Source: Phaseolus vulgaris
Lineage: Eukaryota; Streptophyta; Magnoliopsida; Fabales; Fabaceae
DNA length: 64,000 nucleotides
Direction of reading: 5' to 3'
Assembly: GCF_000499845.2 (NCBI RefSeq)
Contig: NC_023758.2
Location: 25,269,520-25,333,519, forward strand
A model generated the notes under the pieces. The model was not told the origin of the DNA. It ran no database searches and worked only from the letters and a program-made list of their open reading frames with translations. The position numbers and the translations under genes were made by a program. Shown here piece after piece: positions 46,330-58,250 of this stretch. The stretch's first letter is position 1, and every line of letters starts with the position of its first letter.

Positions 46330-46906
46330 TATCAGAACCATTAATCATATTTTTAAAAGAAGAACTCTGCCACCGATGCTTTTCACAGATGAAGATTTTC
46401 AAGAAATTGATCCTGACCATTATGATCCTATGGTGATAACGGTAGAAATAGCCGAATATGCTGTCATGAAAACCTTGGTTGATCAGGGGAGTTCAGTTGA
46501 TATTCTATTTTGGGATACTTTCAAAAGGTTACACTTGAGAGAAGAAGATATAGTACCCTTCCGAGAGCAAATCATTGGCTTCTCGAGTGAAAGAGTTAGC
46601 ACCAAAGGATATGTTGATCTAATGACAACATTTGGAAGAGGCAGCAAAACTAAAAAGATTAAAATCAGGTATTTGGTGGTAGATGCCTCCACGTCATATA
46701 ATGTGTTATTGGGACGGTCTTCTTTAAACAAGTTGGGGGCAATAGTATCAACACCACACCTAGCCATGAAGTTCCTGACAGAGAATGGGGAGATAACAAC
46801 AGTTTATGTCAATAAAAAAGATGCTCGGGAATGTTATGCGACAGGTTTGAAGATGAATTTGAAGACGAATAAAGATACTGAAAGAATTGTGGCAATGGTG
46901 GATTAG
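46330..46906 (+). pseudogene. Tat aspartic protease region
   Basis: In the same frame as the second part of gag. TLVDQGSSVDILFWDTFKRL contains the DQGSS active-site motif of Tat proteases (in place of DTG/DSG). YNVLLGRSSLNKLGAI is the second hallmark (flap and LLGR). The frame ends with a TAG at 46,904; protein-like sequence continues beyond it (DPRLNDERLEPKEE), so this stop is a mutation within a once continuous polyprotein. Confidence 0.88.
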
Positions 46907-47985
46907 GACCCCAGATTAAATGATGAGAGGTTAGAACCAAAAGAAGAGACAACAATTGTGGTATTGGGCCGGGACGAGAGGCAATGTACTTATATAGGTG
47001 GAAGTTTGCGTGAACAAACTCATCACGGTGTTATGTAACAAAAAAGATTTATTTGCTTGGAAACCATATGATATTTCTGGAATTGATCCGGAGGTAATTT
47101 GTCACAAGTTGTCTGTTTGCCGAGAAGCAAGATCGGTATCTCAAAAACGAAGAAAATTGGGAGAAGAAAGACGAAAGGAAGCAATTGAGGAAACCGAAAA
47201 GATGCAAGCTGGTTTCATTCGAGAGGCTCAGTATACGACATGGTTATCCAATGTGGTGCTTGTTAAGAAACCGAATGGAAAATGGAGAATGTGCACAAAT
47301 TATACAGGCCTGAATAAAGCTTGCCCGAAAGACACATATCCATTATCCAACATAGACTGATTGGTAGATGAAGCGTCTGGTCAAGAGATAATGAGCTTTC
47401 TTGATGCCTATTCAGGGTATAATCAAATACAAATGTATGAACCGGATATCCCAAAAACAGCTTTCACCACAAATACTGCAAATTATTGTTATAAAGTCAT
47501 GCCTTTCGGTTTGAAGAACGCTGGAGCAACATATCAAAGGTTGATGGACAAGGTGTTCAAAAAACAAATTGGAAAGAACATGGAAGTTTATGTTGATGAT
47601 ATGATTGTAAAATCAAGAGAAGTAGAGAAACATTTAGAAGACCTTGAGGAGATGTTTGCACGAATAAGAAAGTACAATATTCGTCTCAATCCAGAAAAGT
47701 GTGTTTTTGGTGTAAGAGGAGGAAAAATTTTGGGGTTCATGTTAACAAATAGATATTGAGGCAAACCCTGATAAATGTGAAGCAATAATGAAGATGGGAA
47801 GTCCAAAAAACTTGAAGGAAGTACAAAGACTAGTGGGAAAGCTGAACTCATTGTCAAGATTCTTACCAATATTGGTCGAGAGAACTAAACCGATAGTAAA
47901 CTTGTTGAAAAAATCTGAAACCTTTGAGTGGAATGAGCGATGTGAACAAGCCTTTTCTCAAATCAAAAGTATAGTAGCCGAACCA
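46907..47985 (+). pseudogene. Tat reverse transcriptase, several breaks
   Basis: Motifs in order: KDLFAWKPYDISGIDP, REAQYTTWLSNVVLVKKPNG, WRMCTNYTGLNKACPKDTYP, SFLDAYSGYNQIQM, YCYKVMPFGLKNAGATYQRL, the active site VYVDDMIVKS, NPEKCVFGVRGGKILGFM and RLVGKLNSLSRFLPIL. Breaks: frameshift near 47,010, in-frame TGA at 47,358 where the family has Arg (CGA to TGA), frameshift near 47,755. The YVDD site itself is intact. Confidence 0.92.
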
Positions 47986-48800
47986 CCAATCTTAGTTAAA
48001 CCTGTGTCAACCCAACCTATCATAGTTTACCTAGCAACTTCACATGAAGCTATAGGAGCTGCCTTAGTCCAAGAAAGCCCAGATCAAAAACCAATATATT
48101 TTGTGAGTAGGTCCCTTCAAAATGCCGAAACCAGATATCCCAAGGTTGAAAAAGTCGCCCTAACACTGGTGTATGCCGCAAAACGTCTTCGACCATATTT
48201 TCAGAATCATCAGATAATTTGTAAGAATAGACTATCCAATATCTAAAATTTTGAGAAAACCAGAACTTGTAGGTAGAATGGTGACATGGACGATGGAGCT
48301 CTCAGAATATGGAATCAAATACGAACCAAGAGGACCAATCAAAGCCCAATCCCTTGCGGATTTCATTATTCAAATGCCGACAACAACACAACAGGAGCAG
48401 TGGACATTATATGTAGATGGCGCGTCAAGCAAAAAAGGAAGTGGAGCAGGGATAGTACTTGAAGGACGAGATAACTTCCAAGTAGAGATGATGTTAAGAT
48501 TTGAGTTCAGAACATCCAACAACCAAGCTGAATATGAAGCTCTTATTGCAGGATTGCTGTTAGCTAGGGACATGGGAGTCAAAAAATGTCATTTGCAAAA
48601 GTGACTCTCAGCTTTCGGTAGGACATGTGCAAGGGGAGTATCAGGTAAAAGATCCATTATTAATGAAATATTATCATAAAGTATTAAATATTATGTAGTG
48701 CTTTAATAAGGCCGAAATAAAATTTATTCCAAGAGAATTAAATATGAAAGCAGACTCATTGTCTAAGTTAGCAAGCCAACAACGACAAGTGCAACATAAT
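47986..48800 (+). pseudogene. Tat RNase H plus second (archaeal-type) RNase H
   Basis: The gypsy RNase H shows VYLATSHEAIGAALVQE, IYFVSRSLQNAETRYPKVEK and LRPYFQNHQI. After a connector (RKPELVGRMVTWTMELSEYG) comes the second domain: WTLYVDGASSKKGSGAGIVL (first Asp), TSNNQAEYEALIAGLLLA (Glu), then DSQL and ADSLSKLAS. The second, archaeal-type RNase H is a known marker of Tat elements. Frameshifts near 48,230 and 48,600 and a TAG at about 48,696 interrupt the frames. Confidence 0.88.
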
Positions 48801-50106
48801 TCAGTCATACAACAAACCCTCAGCCATCCGACAGTTAGTTTAGAAGAATGCCTCAATATTACAACATCAAAAGATGAATGGATAAACACATATATAGAAG
48901 TTATAAAGAGCCAAGAACAAGGTGTTGAACTAGATACAAAAATGGCAAAGAAAGTGGCTAGTTTTGTTTTAATTGGTGATGAACTTTACAAAAGAGGATA
49001 TTCTATGCCTTTGCTAAAGTGTCTCTCAAGAGAGCAAGCTCAATAAGTAGTTAAAGAACTTCATGAAGGAATTTGTGGATTACACTGTGGAGCTCGAACA
49101 ATGGCAACAAAAGTTTGCAGAGTCGGATACTACTGGCCAACAATTCGAGAAGATTGTGAGATCTATGTTAAAGCATGTAAAAATGTCAAGAGTTTGGAAG
49201 TTTAAACCATATACCAGCACAAGAGTTGCAAGGAATTATTTTTCCATGGCCATTTGCAAAGTGGGGAATTGATATACTTGGTCCATTTCCACTTGGACGA
49301 GGACAAACCAAGTTCATGATAGTAGCTGTGGACTACTTTACAAAATGGATAGAAGCAGAAACATTTACTAAGATAACGACTCAGCAAGTTCAAACGTTTG
49401 TATGGAAAAATATAATATGTCGATTTGGAATCGCACACACCATTATAACTGACAATGGCCGACAGTTCATTGACAAAAAACTTATGGAATTTTTTGCAGA
49501 TTTGGGGATCAAGTCTACAAACACTTCAGTTGAACATCCGCAAACGAATGGACAAGCTGAAGTTGCAAACAAAGTTATTCTCGGACAATTAAAGAAGAGG
49601 TTAGGAAGCACTAAAGGTTTATGGGCAGAGAAGTTGCCAGAGGTATTATGGGCATATAGGTGCACACCACAAACTTCAACTGGTGAAACACCATTCAACC
49701 TCACATATGGAATAGACGCAATGCTACCAGTGGAAGTTAATGAACCAACATTACGAAGGAAAATGGAGGATTGGAATATCAACAATGAATGTTTGAGGAT
49801 TGACCTTGATCTTATTGAAGAACTTAGAGAACAAGCAAAGATAAAGGAAGCAGCAGTAAAGAGAAGAGCAATGAAGAGGTTTAATGCAAAAGTAAAGTTA
49901 AGAGATTTTAAAGAAGGGGATTTGGTCTGGAGAATGCGAACTGATGCTCGAAAAGATCCACGACATGGAAAACTAGCATCCAATTGGGAAGGTCCTTTCA
50001 GGGTACTGGAAAATTTGAAAAATGGAGCCTACAAATTAGAGACTTTGGAAGAAAAAGTGATACCAAGAACCTGGAATGAAAGCCATTTGAAGTTTTATTT
50101 TAGTTA
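48801..50106 (+). pseudogene. Tat integrase, broken
   Basis: The N-terminal zinc region (LHEGICGLHCGARTM, then KACKNV and, in the shifted frame, CQEF) is followed by the catalytic core: FAKWGIDILGPFPLGRGQTK (first Asp), IITDNGRQFIDKKLMEFFAD (second Asp), VEHPQTNGQAEVANKVILG (Glu). It ends with a C-terminal domain carrying KEGDLVWRM and LASNWEGPFRVLE. A TAA lies at 49,044 and a frameshift within an A-run at about 49,180. From there to 50,106 the frame is open. Confidence 0.92.
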
Positions 50107-50399
50107 AGGCAGAAGATGTAAAAAAGAAGACTTTGATGTACATATTTGTCGTTTAATGAAGAAGAAGCAATATTGAATGACAAAAATAATCTCATTTACT
50201 TTCATTTTTCGGTCATGGATGATTTCATTCCAGGTGAAACCCAACTGAAAGAATTCTTTGGTCTTGGAAGATTTCATCATAATTAAAACCCTGCCAAAGA
50301 AGACAAATAAAAAAACAATTCGGGCTTGGATGCTTTCACTCTAAGTGAAAACCCTCCCGATATCACATATAGTGAAATGCAAAGCAAAAAACTCTTAAA

Positions 50400-51830
50400 T
50401 TTTTGCATACTTAAAATATAAAATCATAAGGTCCAACCAAACGTTGGCATTACGAAACCGAGAGCTAAGTCGGTATTACTAAAAAACCGAAAGGTGGTTA
50501 ATAATTGTCTACTTCAAAACCGAAAGGTCCAAGTTAACAAAGTGATTAATAGTTTTATGCCTTCAAAACCGCAAGGTCCAGAGCAACAATTTCATAATTC
50601 AAAACCGAAAGGTAGTTAATAATTTTTTACTTCAAAACTGAAAGATCCAGGTTGCGAAGTGATCAATAATTTTACTTAAAAATCGAAAGGTCCAAGTTGC
50701 AAAGTGGTCAATAATTTTATTTTTCATAACCGAAAAGTCTAATTAAAGATATATCAAACCAACTATTTTCCAAAGAATATTATGTATAGTTCTCATGTAT
50801 GTTATATTAGATTCATTAAACTAATATATATTTTGAGCATACTATAAACCGAGAGGTCTCAAATTTTTTGCATAGCAGAAAGCAAAAATCGAGAGGTCTT
50901 ATCGAAAAACCGAAAGGTTTTAATACAAAACCGAGAGGTCTTAAGGCAAAACCGAGAGGTCTAACCAAACATTGGCGTATCAGTATCAAGTCCAAAAGTT
51001 CAAACCTATAAAAATAGTCAAAATTGGTCTCTAACTAGAAAAACCGAGAACTTTAATTAGGAAGTTCATAAAACAACTGTTTATAGTTCAACCTCAAAAA
51101 CCGAAAGGTCCAGGTTGCAAAGTAATTAAATAATTTTATACTTCAAAACCGAAAGGTTCAGGTTACAAGGTGATTAATAATTTTATGCTTTAACAATCGA
51201 AAGGTCTAATTGAAGATGTATTAAATCAACTCTTTTCCAAAGAATAGTGTAGATCTCATCGTCATTGAAGCCAAAAAGGTAAGATGAATTTATCTTAGGT
51301 TGGAAAAATAAATCAAAGTTAAACTCGAGAATGTTATTTTATTTTTATTTTGGTTAACTAAAACCGAATACTAAAATCGAAAAGGTGGAACCGGATAAGT
51401 TGATTATATTAGATCATCTAACTTTATCTTTCTTGCATACCTATGTTAAATAAGATTATTCACTAGCAAGCAATTATGTTACGTGCGAAGTAAGTAAAAT
51501 ATTATATATAGTTTGATTCTATACATCCAAAATAACCTCTTGATGATTTCATGTCAATAATAAATAAATAATAATTTATAATTGAAAGATAACATTTAAA
51601 GCATTTAAGTTAGATAACCGAAAGGTTAGCACCGAAAGATTAGCACCGAGAAATTAGGACCAAGAAGTCTATGATAGCATTTGCTCGTAACCGAAAAACA
51701 AAATTAATCAATTAGATCACATAACCGAAAGATCAAGATTGAGAATTCTGTGATAATATTTATGGATAACCGAAAAATAACATTAAATATTCCAAATAAA
51801 TAACCAATTGGTTCGGCCGAGAGGTCTAAA
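50400..51830 (+). repeat. 3' spacer tandem repeats of Tat element (ACCGAAAGGTC)
   Basis: More than 20 copies of (A)ACCGAAAGGTC or ACCGAGAGGTC occur. Many belong to a longer ~50-65 bp unit: CAAAACCGAAAGGTCCAAGT followed by TGCAAAGTGATTAATAATTT. Unit length varies and decays. Tandem subrepeats between pol and the 3' LTR are known in Tat/Ogre-type elements. Confidence 0.85.
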
Positions 51831-52034
51831 ATGATATTTAAATGGTAACAAAAAAATGGCTCAAATTAAAAGAAAACAATAAACTTTATAAATTCAAACC
51901 GGTAAGTTCCAAAAGCGATTACATTAAGAATGCAAGAATCAATACATTGCTCAGATATCATGACATTCCAAAACAAATTCACTTCTCGATAAGCAAACCG
52001 AGAGCTACAAACAAAAATTATAACCTATATTCAT

Positions 52035-54017
52035 CTAGTTCACGACGTTCACATCTTCAGCATCCTCTTTGGGAATCTCACTAACAGAAATTAATTCACC
52101 ATTGTAAAAATCCTTCTTAAGAACAAAATTGCCTTCATCGATAGGAATCTTATAAAAATACTTTGCTTGTAGAAGAGCCTTGTCAAAGCCTAATTTATGT
52201 TGCTCCAAGATAATTTTCTCGGCTTCAAAAACATTTACCTTCAACTGCTCTATCTCTTTCTTCATAACCGTGATGGTGCTTGTGTTAGATTCCTTTACAG
52301 AAGATAATTCCAATATCTTCTCATCCAAAAGTTGATTTTCACTACGAAGTCGAATGTTATCTTCATCAATCTTCAAGTTCTCGGCCTTTAACTCAGAGAT
52401 ATGCTTTACAATATTTCCTTTTCTATCTCTTGTTGATTTTTCTGCATGTTCATTTTTTCTAGTTGCAAAGTTAACGAACTCATTTTCTCATTAGTCTCGG
52501 CAAGTTCACTCTTCAACTTTTCAAACTCAGCAAGAGACACACAATTCCCATTCTTCGCTTTCATTATCTTCCCAATCAAAAGAGTTCTACTCGAAAGCTC
52601 GAAAATAGAATCAGCCAGAGAAGCAACATCAGTGGCTTTCAACATATTATAAGATGATTCACTAAAAGAGGTTTGAACGAACTTCACATATTTCGTTGAA
52701 TAACCAAAAATTGTTTCAGGAAGAGGTTCAATTGAACCACCTTCAGCGTGACGATGGCGCCGAGAAGAAGAGTGAGATCTCTTGCTACTTCTATCTCGTT
52801 TCTTAGACTTCTTCGAAGGACCAACAACATGAGCATCATTTGTAGGTTCAGCTGCTTCAACGCGTGAAACAGGTTCTATAGTCTCCACTTCCACCACAAG
52901 ATTGACCACATTCTCACGTCGAGGGGTTACATCGCCTGCTTTGTTGAAAAGTCTTGTGAAATAAGATTGAGCTTTTGGATTGGTGCTTGCCATCAAAGCT
53001 GAAAATCAATAAAAAATTTAGCAAAGTTAAAAATTTCATCCTATAAAGCGAGAAAATGTGAAACAACCACATACCAATAAGATATACTCGGGGTCTTGTT
53101 GAAGTGTACAATTATAGCAAGGCGCGAGTGGGAATCCGGTAAGAGAGGTGACTAAAAGCTTCAATAACATGACGATCGGCAACATCCATTGAGTGAAAAG
53201 ACATTGAGTTAAACTTCAAAGGATCTTTCGTCCAATATAGAGGAAACTTTGGAGAATCTCCATTAAAAAAATACTCTCTTCCTCTTGGCTCTATTAGAAT
53301 TTTGAAAAATCCTCCCTTAAAATCCTTATATGAAGAGGTAAAAGGTTTAAGAAAACAAATATCGGGTTTACTAATAAGGGACAACCAACCTGGTCGTTTA
53401 CCAGGCCGAGAGCTATAATAATACAAGAAAGATGTGGGGCTAGGAGAAAGTGATAATAATTTACATAAAATACTAAAAGCTTGCATTGAAGCCCAACCAT
53501 TGGGATGTAGTTGGGTATGAGCAATATTAAGAAAATTAAGAACGCCCATTTGAAAATTGTTCAAAGGCAATCGAATATGAAGGTCTCTAAAAAAACAAGC
53601 ATAAAAATAAAAAAATTCATAGTTATCACCCTCTCGGCCATGGCAAACGTTATCAACATTCCCAACACGCCGAAAAGAAATTATGTCATTCTCAATATCA
53701 GAATAATAAATCTGAGAATGGGAAAGGAAACTACGAAGTTCACTGGCAGAACGGTACCGAGAAAAGAACTCTCGGACCTTAGGATTAACCCACTGATAAC
53801 CTGGACGCAGATTTTTCGGAGGCATAATTCTTTCGAATATTGGAGGAGCGTCAACAGTAGGAGTTCCATTCGAATCCTTCATACAAGAAGGAGTAGCAGA
53901 AGAAGACTTTTATTCAAGATGCTCTTATTCTCGAACCACTCGGCCAGTAGATTCACCACCCGCGCTTGAAAAACCACTCAAATCATCAGTAGCAGAAGAA
54001 GAACTCGAAATAGACAT
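52035..54017 (-). pseudogene. antisense extra gene of Tat element, copy 3 (transposase_28-like)
   Basis: Minus-strand gene with ATG at 54,017 (MSISSSSSATDDLSG). The conserved part has NLRPGYQWVNPKVREFF, FYACFFRDLHIRLPL, the core HTQLHPNGWASMQAF, SFLYYYSS and SPKFPLYWTKDPL. A 76-bp GT-AG intron (53,074-52,999, phase 1, LIG|GTATGT) leads to exon 2 with LMASTNPKAQSYFTRLFNKA, a basic Ser/Lys/Arg tract (KKSKKRDRSSKRSHSSSRRH) and a long coiled coil. The end reads HKLGFDKALLQAKYFY and stops at 52,035. Breaks: TAA at 53,925, 53,910 and 53,112, and a frameshift near 52,405. Function unknown; family as in copy 1. It has its own TATA box and reads against the retrotransposon. Confidence 0.85.
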
Positions 54018-54111
54018 ATTACCTTTAAAGACACAAATGAAGCTTGAAAACGAAGTTCCTTTCAGAAAGCAACGAAACTCACATAAAACCATAATAGGTT
54101 GAATGAGAGAC

Positions 54112-54121
54112 CTATTTATAA
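54112..54121 (-). promoter_or_regulatory. TATA box of antisense gene, copy 3
   Basis: TTATAAATAG on the minus strand, about 95-105 bases before the ATG at 54,017 and about 240 bp inside the 3' LTR. It points away from the LTR, against pol. Confidence 0.6.
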
Positions 54122-54344
54122 CCCAAAACAAACCCTAGAACTTGAAACGTTACAACAACTTGAAACCGTTAAAAAATACATCATCTAACGGTTAAAACAA
54201 CAAATTCACGTCAAATCACTTAGTCTGAACAAAATAAATCACGAGAAACGAGGCATTTAATATCAAATCAAATCACATTTCAAAACTATTATATTATATT
54301 CACACATAAAATACTTTTCTTAAAACTTAAATAAAAATCTTTAT

Positions 54345-54909
54345 GTCTCGGGGGCCAGTGTACTGGTAGGCTAAAACTGAGAGGTTAAGCCGAGAGCTAG
54401 ATACAAGACATAACCGAGAGGTTATGTATAAAAGAATAAAACAAAATATAAATGTTATTATAATAAGGCCCAATTAAATAAAAGCCTGTATTAGGGGGTG
54501 TGTAAATAATAAAACGGTGTAGAAAGAAAGTCCAAAGGTAAAAGCATAAGCCCATTAAGAAAATTGTATAAACAGGAGGTCAACATAAGAAGCAGGTAAA
54601 AGTGATTTTTGTCTGATGAACATAAATATATTTCTGACTTTGGCATCGGAGCGCCTTGCAGGTACACCCCCCCATCTGTGTTAAGGAGAAGCCGAGAGCA
54701 CCCAGCGTGAGGAGAAGCCGAGAGTATCCAGCTTGAGGAGAAGCCGAGAGCATCCAGCCGTAGTTGAAACCAATAACATCTAGCCCTAGTTGAAGTCGAG
54801 AGGATCCAACCCAAGAGGAAACCAAGAGAGTCTAGCCTAAAATTGGAAGATTTGTACAAGAGTTAATCTTTTCAACCTGATTCTAGTGTTCTTGGTCCTT
54901 GTTGGAACA
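54345..54909 (+). mobile_element. polypurine tract and 3' LTR of Tat element
   Basis: TCTCGGGGGCCAG (54,346-54,358) precedes the LTR start at 54,359. The LTR is 551 bp. It matches the 5' LTR closely but has extra GAGAAGCCGAGAG-type subrepeats between about 54,680 and 54,830 and a 3-bp difference just before the terminal GAACA. Confidence 0.9.
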
Positions 54910-54914
54910 AGAAT

Positions 54915-55350
54915 AATTAAAAAAATATATATTTATTTAAATATTTTATTTATATAGGACATTAAATAATTTAGAATTTTTATGTGTTTAAAATTTTAAA
55001 TTATTTAAAAATCTTATTATTATAAATTTTTTATCCAAATATGACATTCAATAATTTAGGATTTGTATTTATTTATATTTGTAAATAATTTAAGAATTTT
55101 ATTTATTATAAATTTTTATTTAAGTATGATATTCAATAATTAGAATTTGTATTTATTTCTAATTTTAAATAATTTATGTATTTTATTTATTGCAATTTTT
55201 TTAAGTACTACATTTATTAATTTAAGATTTGTATTTGTTTAGAATTTTAAATAATTTAGGATTTTTTTATTTCCTTTAAATTAAGTATGACATCTTTTAT
55301 TTCCATTTAGGATTTTGCATAATTTAGGAATTTAATTTATCTAAAAAATA
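54915..55350. repeat. satellite remnant between the two retrotransposons
   Basis: Continues the monomers of 40,680-44,309: ACATTAAATAATTTAGAATT at 54,960, then related units about every 83 bp (55,042; 55,126). It shows that both retrotransposons inserted into the same array. Confidence 0.85.
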
Positions 55351-55355
55351 TATTT

Positions 55356-56766
55356 TGTAACAACGTGCTTTTTTTTAAAAAACCAACATAAACATTCTTC
55401 CCACCACAATACCCTTTTTCTTTGATTTCTCTTCTTTCTCTCTCTCTCCATATTCTCTTCTCTCCCCCTCTCCTAATTTTTCTCTCCCAAACTTCATCTA
55501 TTTTAGAATCTGATCATACCACGCTGTAGCTGAGGAGTTAAGGAACATTTCTACCTTATCATATTTTTAAACATTGTAAGTTCATTTTTACTCTAAATAT
55601 CCTTTGTTCTCCGTTTTTCCTTAGGATTTAATCATCAATCTTGGTGGGGTCAGTTGAGAAGTTTAATCCTCTCAACTTATTCTACTATATACTGAATTTT
55701 TTTTTTATGTTTGGATAACTTGCATTAGGCCCGTAAATCTTGAAGCTTATCCAGACTGTGGGGAATAAAATTCTAAAATTTGCTTGGAAAGCAAGCAATT
55801 GAGGTAAGGGAAGCTAAATTTAATTTTTAATAGTACCCTAAGATAGAAGATCTGAATGCGGAAGGGACGTGGTCCCAATATTCAATTTTTCTTGCAGGGA
55901 CGTTGTGTGTTATATATATTGGGTTGTTTGTTTATATTATTTAAATTTGTGGAAATATTAGGTTTTGATGATTTAGTATTAAAGTGTTATTTTTTTTTAT
56001 GTCAAATAGACTTTTGAATATTGTGGATCACTTTTTGAATGATATTGTATGAAGGAATGGTATGGAATTAAATTCATACATTTGGGATAATGTATGGACT
56101 GATGTTTGCTGTGTATTAAGTATTGATGCCTATGTGGTAACAAAGATCTCCGAGCTTCACTGATGATCTAAGTCACGTAAACTAAGATATCAGGTGGTGA
56201 GAAGCTGATGGGGGAGTTCATGCACACCGTGACATATGAGATGCACGGCTTGGGTTGTATTGAGCTTACCCTGATCCTTTCTGTTGGATTCGCTGGTAAT
56301 CTTTGGATCAGGTGTTAGTCTCTGGTAGGACTTACTTAATACGGGTCTTCCGAAAGATGTTGTTTGTTGAATATTCTGGATGTATAGATCCATGTGAGAT
56401 CTATGTGATTGTTTTATTGTTGAGATTTGAAGAAAATTGAATAATTTGAGAAATTGATCATGTAATTTGGTTTTCTCTTTGGATTTAAGTGTGTATATTA
56501 TAAAATTCTATTTTCACTAGCTTACCCTTGCTTTTCTTGCTGTGTTTGAACTACAATGATTGTACTATGTACACGAGCAGATGACCATACAGGTGCAGGA
56601 GAGCCTTAGAGGTTTCAGAGTCTTATTTTGAGTTGTGGATATGTAAATATTTGTATTTCTATAAATCCTAATTATGTATTAGGAATGTTTTTAGAAACTC
56701 CAAGTTTGTATAGAAGCTGGTAGAACTATTATTGTAATAGTTATATGTAAATTATGGGGCGTTACA
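55356..56766 (+). mobile_element. 5' LTR of chromovirus
   Basis: TGTAACAACG ... GGGGCGTTACA, 1,411 bp. It contains a CT-rich stretch (TCTCTCTCTCTCC) near 55,437 and a less AT-rich block at 56,140-56,350 (GATCTCCGAGCTTCACTGAT). Confidence 0.9.
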
Positions 56767-56771
56767 TTTAA

Positions 56772-56785
56772 TGGTATAAGAGCGG
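56772..56785 (+). promoter_or_regulatory. primer-binding site of chromovirus
   Basis: TGGTATAAGAGCGG lies five bases after the LTR end. It is a variant of TGGTATCAGAGC, the site complementary to initiator tRNA-Met used by many plant retrotransposons, with C to A at position 7. Confidence 0.75.
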
Positions 56786-57192
56786 TTCATCCTTATGATA
56801 ACCTGAGGGTATTGGGTTTATTTTGTTTCTCCTGTGTGTAGATTTTTGTTTAAGTCTAGCCTCAAGACTTAGTTAAAAGTTTCTAATAAGATGTTTGAAA
56901 AAGTTGTTTTTCTTGAAATCTTGTTTGTGTTCGAGTCAAGTTAATTGTTATGAATAAAGATGAAAGTATTAAGAATGAAAAGAATCTTGATAGAGTGGTG
57001 AGGGTGCACACTCATGACTAGATCAAGATTATTTTCTATCTTAATTCTAAGTAGCTAGAATACATTTTAGAGATAAGTCTTGATTGGTCTTGTATCTATT
57101 TTGTGTGATTATTTCTTTTAAGTTAATTTGTCTTAAAGATGTAGCTGCAAATTTTTAGTAATTTCTAATCCAATTCTTTATGTGCTTAGTAG
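56786..57192. other. chromovirus leader
   Basis: Untranslated stretch between PBS and gag ATG. No open frame of note; presumably holds packaging signals, which I cannot identify. Confidence 0.5.
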
Positions 57193-58250
57193 ATGGCACG
57201 TAGACCACCTACTCCTCCTCCACTAGTAGATATGCCCAACTTAGCTCGGGCAATAGAGATGATGGCAACAACCTTGCAACAACAGAGTGCTACTATGGCA
57301 CAACAGCATCAGGCCGCCCTTCATCAATTAGAAACTACAAGATTAACAGCTGAAGCATCTTAGCTTCATCAACAACCCCATACCTTTAGTCTGGAGGATT
57401 TTCTGAGACACAATCCACCCAAGTTTAATGGGAAGGTAAATCCAGATGAAGCAAACCAGTGGGTAAGAGACATAGAAAGAATCTTTGAAGCTACTCAATG
57501 CCCTGAAGAGAGAAAGTTATCTTATGCCATCTATATGCTTAATGAAGAAACTGAGTTTTGGTGGATAGGCATGAAGCAAATGATTGAAGACAAAGGAGAA
57601 GATGCCACTTGGGAGAACTTCAAAGTAAGATTCCTGGAGGAGTATTTTCCTGACAGTGTTAGGTATGCAAAAGAAATTGAATTCATGCAGCTGGAACAAA
57701 GAAATCTTTCAGTCACTGAATATGCTACTAGGTTCAAACACGTAGCTAGATTCTACACCCAAACCATGACTGAGGCTTGGAAATGTAGAAAATTTGAGTT
57801 TGGATTGAAGCAAGAACTTAAAGAAGTGGTGATTCCTATGTCCATTAGAGATTTCCTTGCTCTAGTGGAGAAAGCAAAAGTAGTGGAGAGTTTGAAAATT
57901 AGTAGCAGACTTGCTAAGCCTCAAGTGGGAGGGCATTCTAAAAGCATGCCTAAATATGAAGATAGAAAGAAACCTTATTTCAGACCAAAATCTTATAGCA
58001 GCGGAAGACCCAGTCCTCAATCACCACCTAGTTTCAGATGTTTTAGATGCGGTGGACCACATGTTGTTAGATTTTGCCCTCATCCAGTGTCAAATGTGAC
58101 ATGTGATAGATGTCACAGGTATGGTCATGCAACATAAGACTGTCGTGTCCAATTGGGAGCTCCAAATTCTGGCGGAGTGCAGCAAGTACAACAAAATAAT
58201 AATAAAAAACCCAAAGCGGCTGCCAGAGTTTTTGCTATTAGTGGAGCTGA
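57193..58250 (+). pseudogene. chromovirus gag, two premature stops
   Basis: ATG at 57,193 (MARRPPTPPPLVDMPNLA). Capsid motifs: FLRHNPPKFNGKVNPDEA, WVRDIERIFEATQCPEERKL, WWIGMKQMIEDKGEDATWEN, FLEEYFPDSVRYAKEIEFMQ and VTEYATRFKHVARF. Two zinc knuckles follow: CFRCGGPHVVRFCP and CDRCHRYGHAT-stop-DC. The in-frame stops at 57,361 (TAG) and 58,135 (TAA) lie in otherwise continuous coding sequence. The second falls inside the second knuckle. Confidence 0.92.

Larger units (their letters stand above)
44310..54914 (+). mobile_element. full-length Ty3-gypsy Tat-lineage retrotransposon
   Basis: The element proper is 44,315-54,909, bounded by LTRs (501 and 551 bp) starting TG-ACTGGTAGGC and ending GAACA. 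It is flanked by an exact 5-bp target duplication AGAAT (44,310-44,314 and 54,910-54,914). Order: 5' LTR, PBS, gag, protease, RT, RNase H, second RNase H, integrase, tandem-repeat spacer, antisense gene, polypurine tract, 3' LTR. The second RNase H and the order of domains mark the Tat lineage. It sits inside the AT-rich satellite. All genes carry breaks, so it is not autonomous. Confidence 0.93.

Noticed and set aside
49390..49983. 197-codon minus-strand frame
   Set aside because: Shadow of the Tat integrase; the plus frame carries the DDE motif set.
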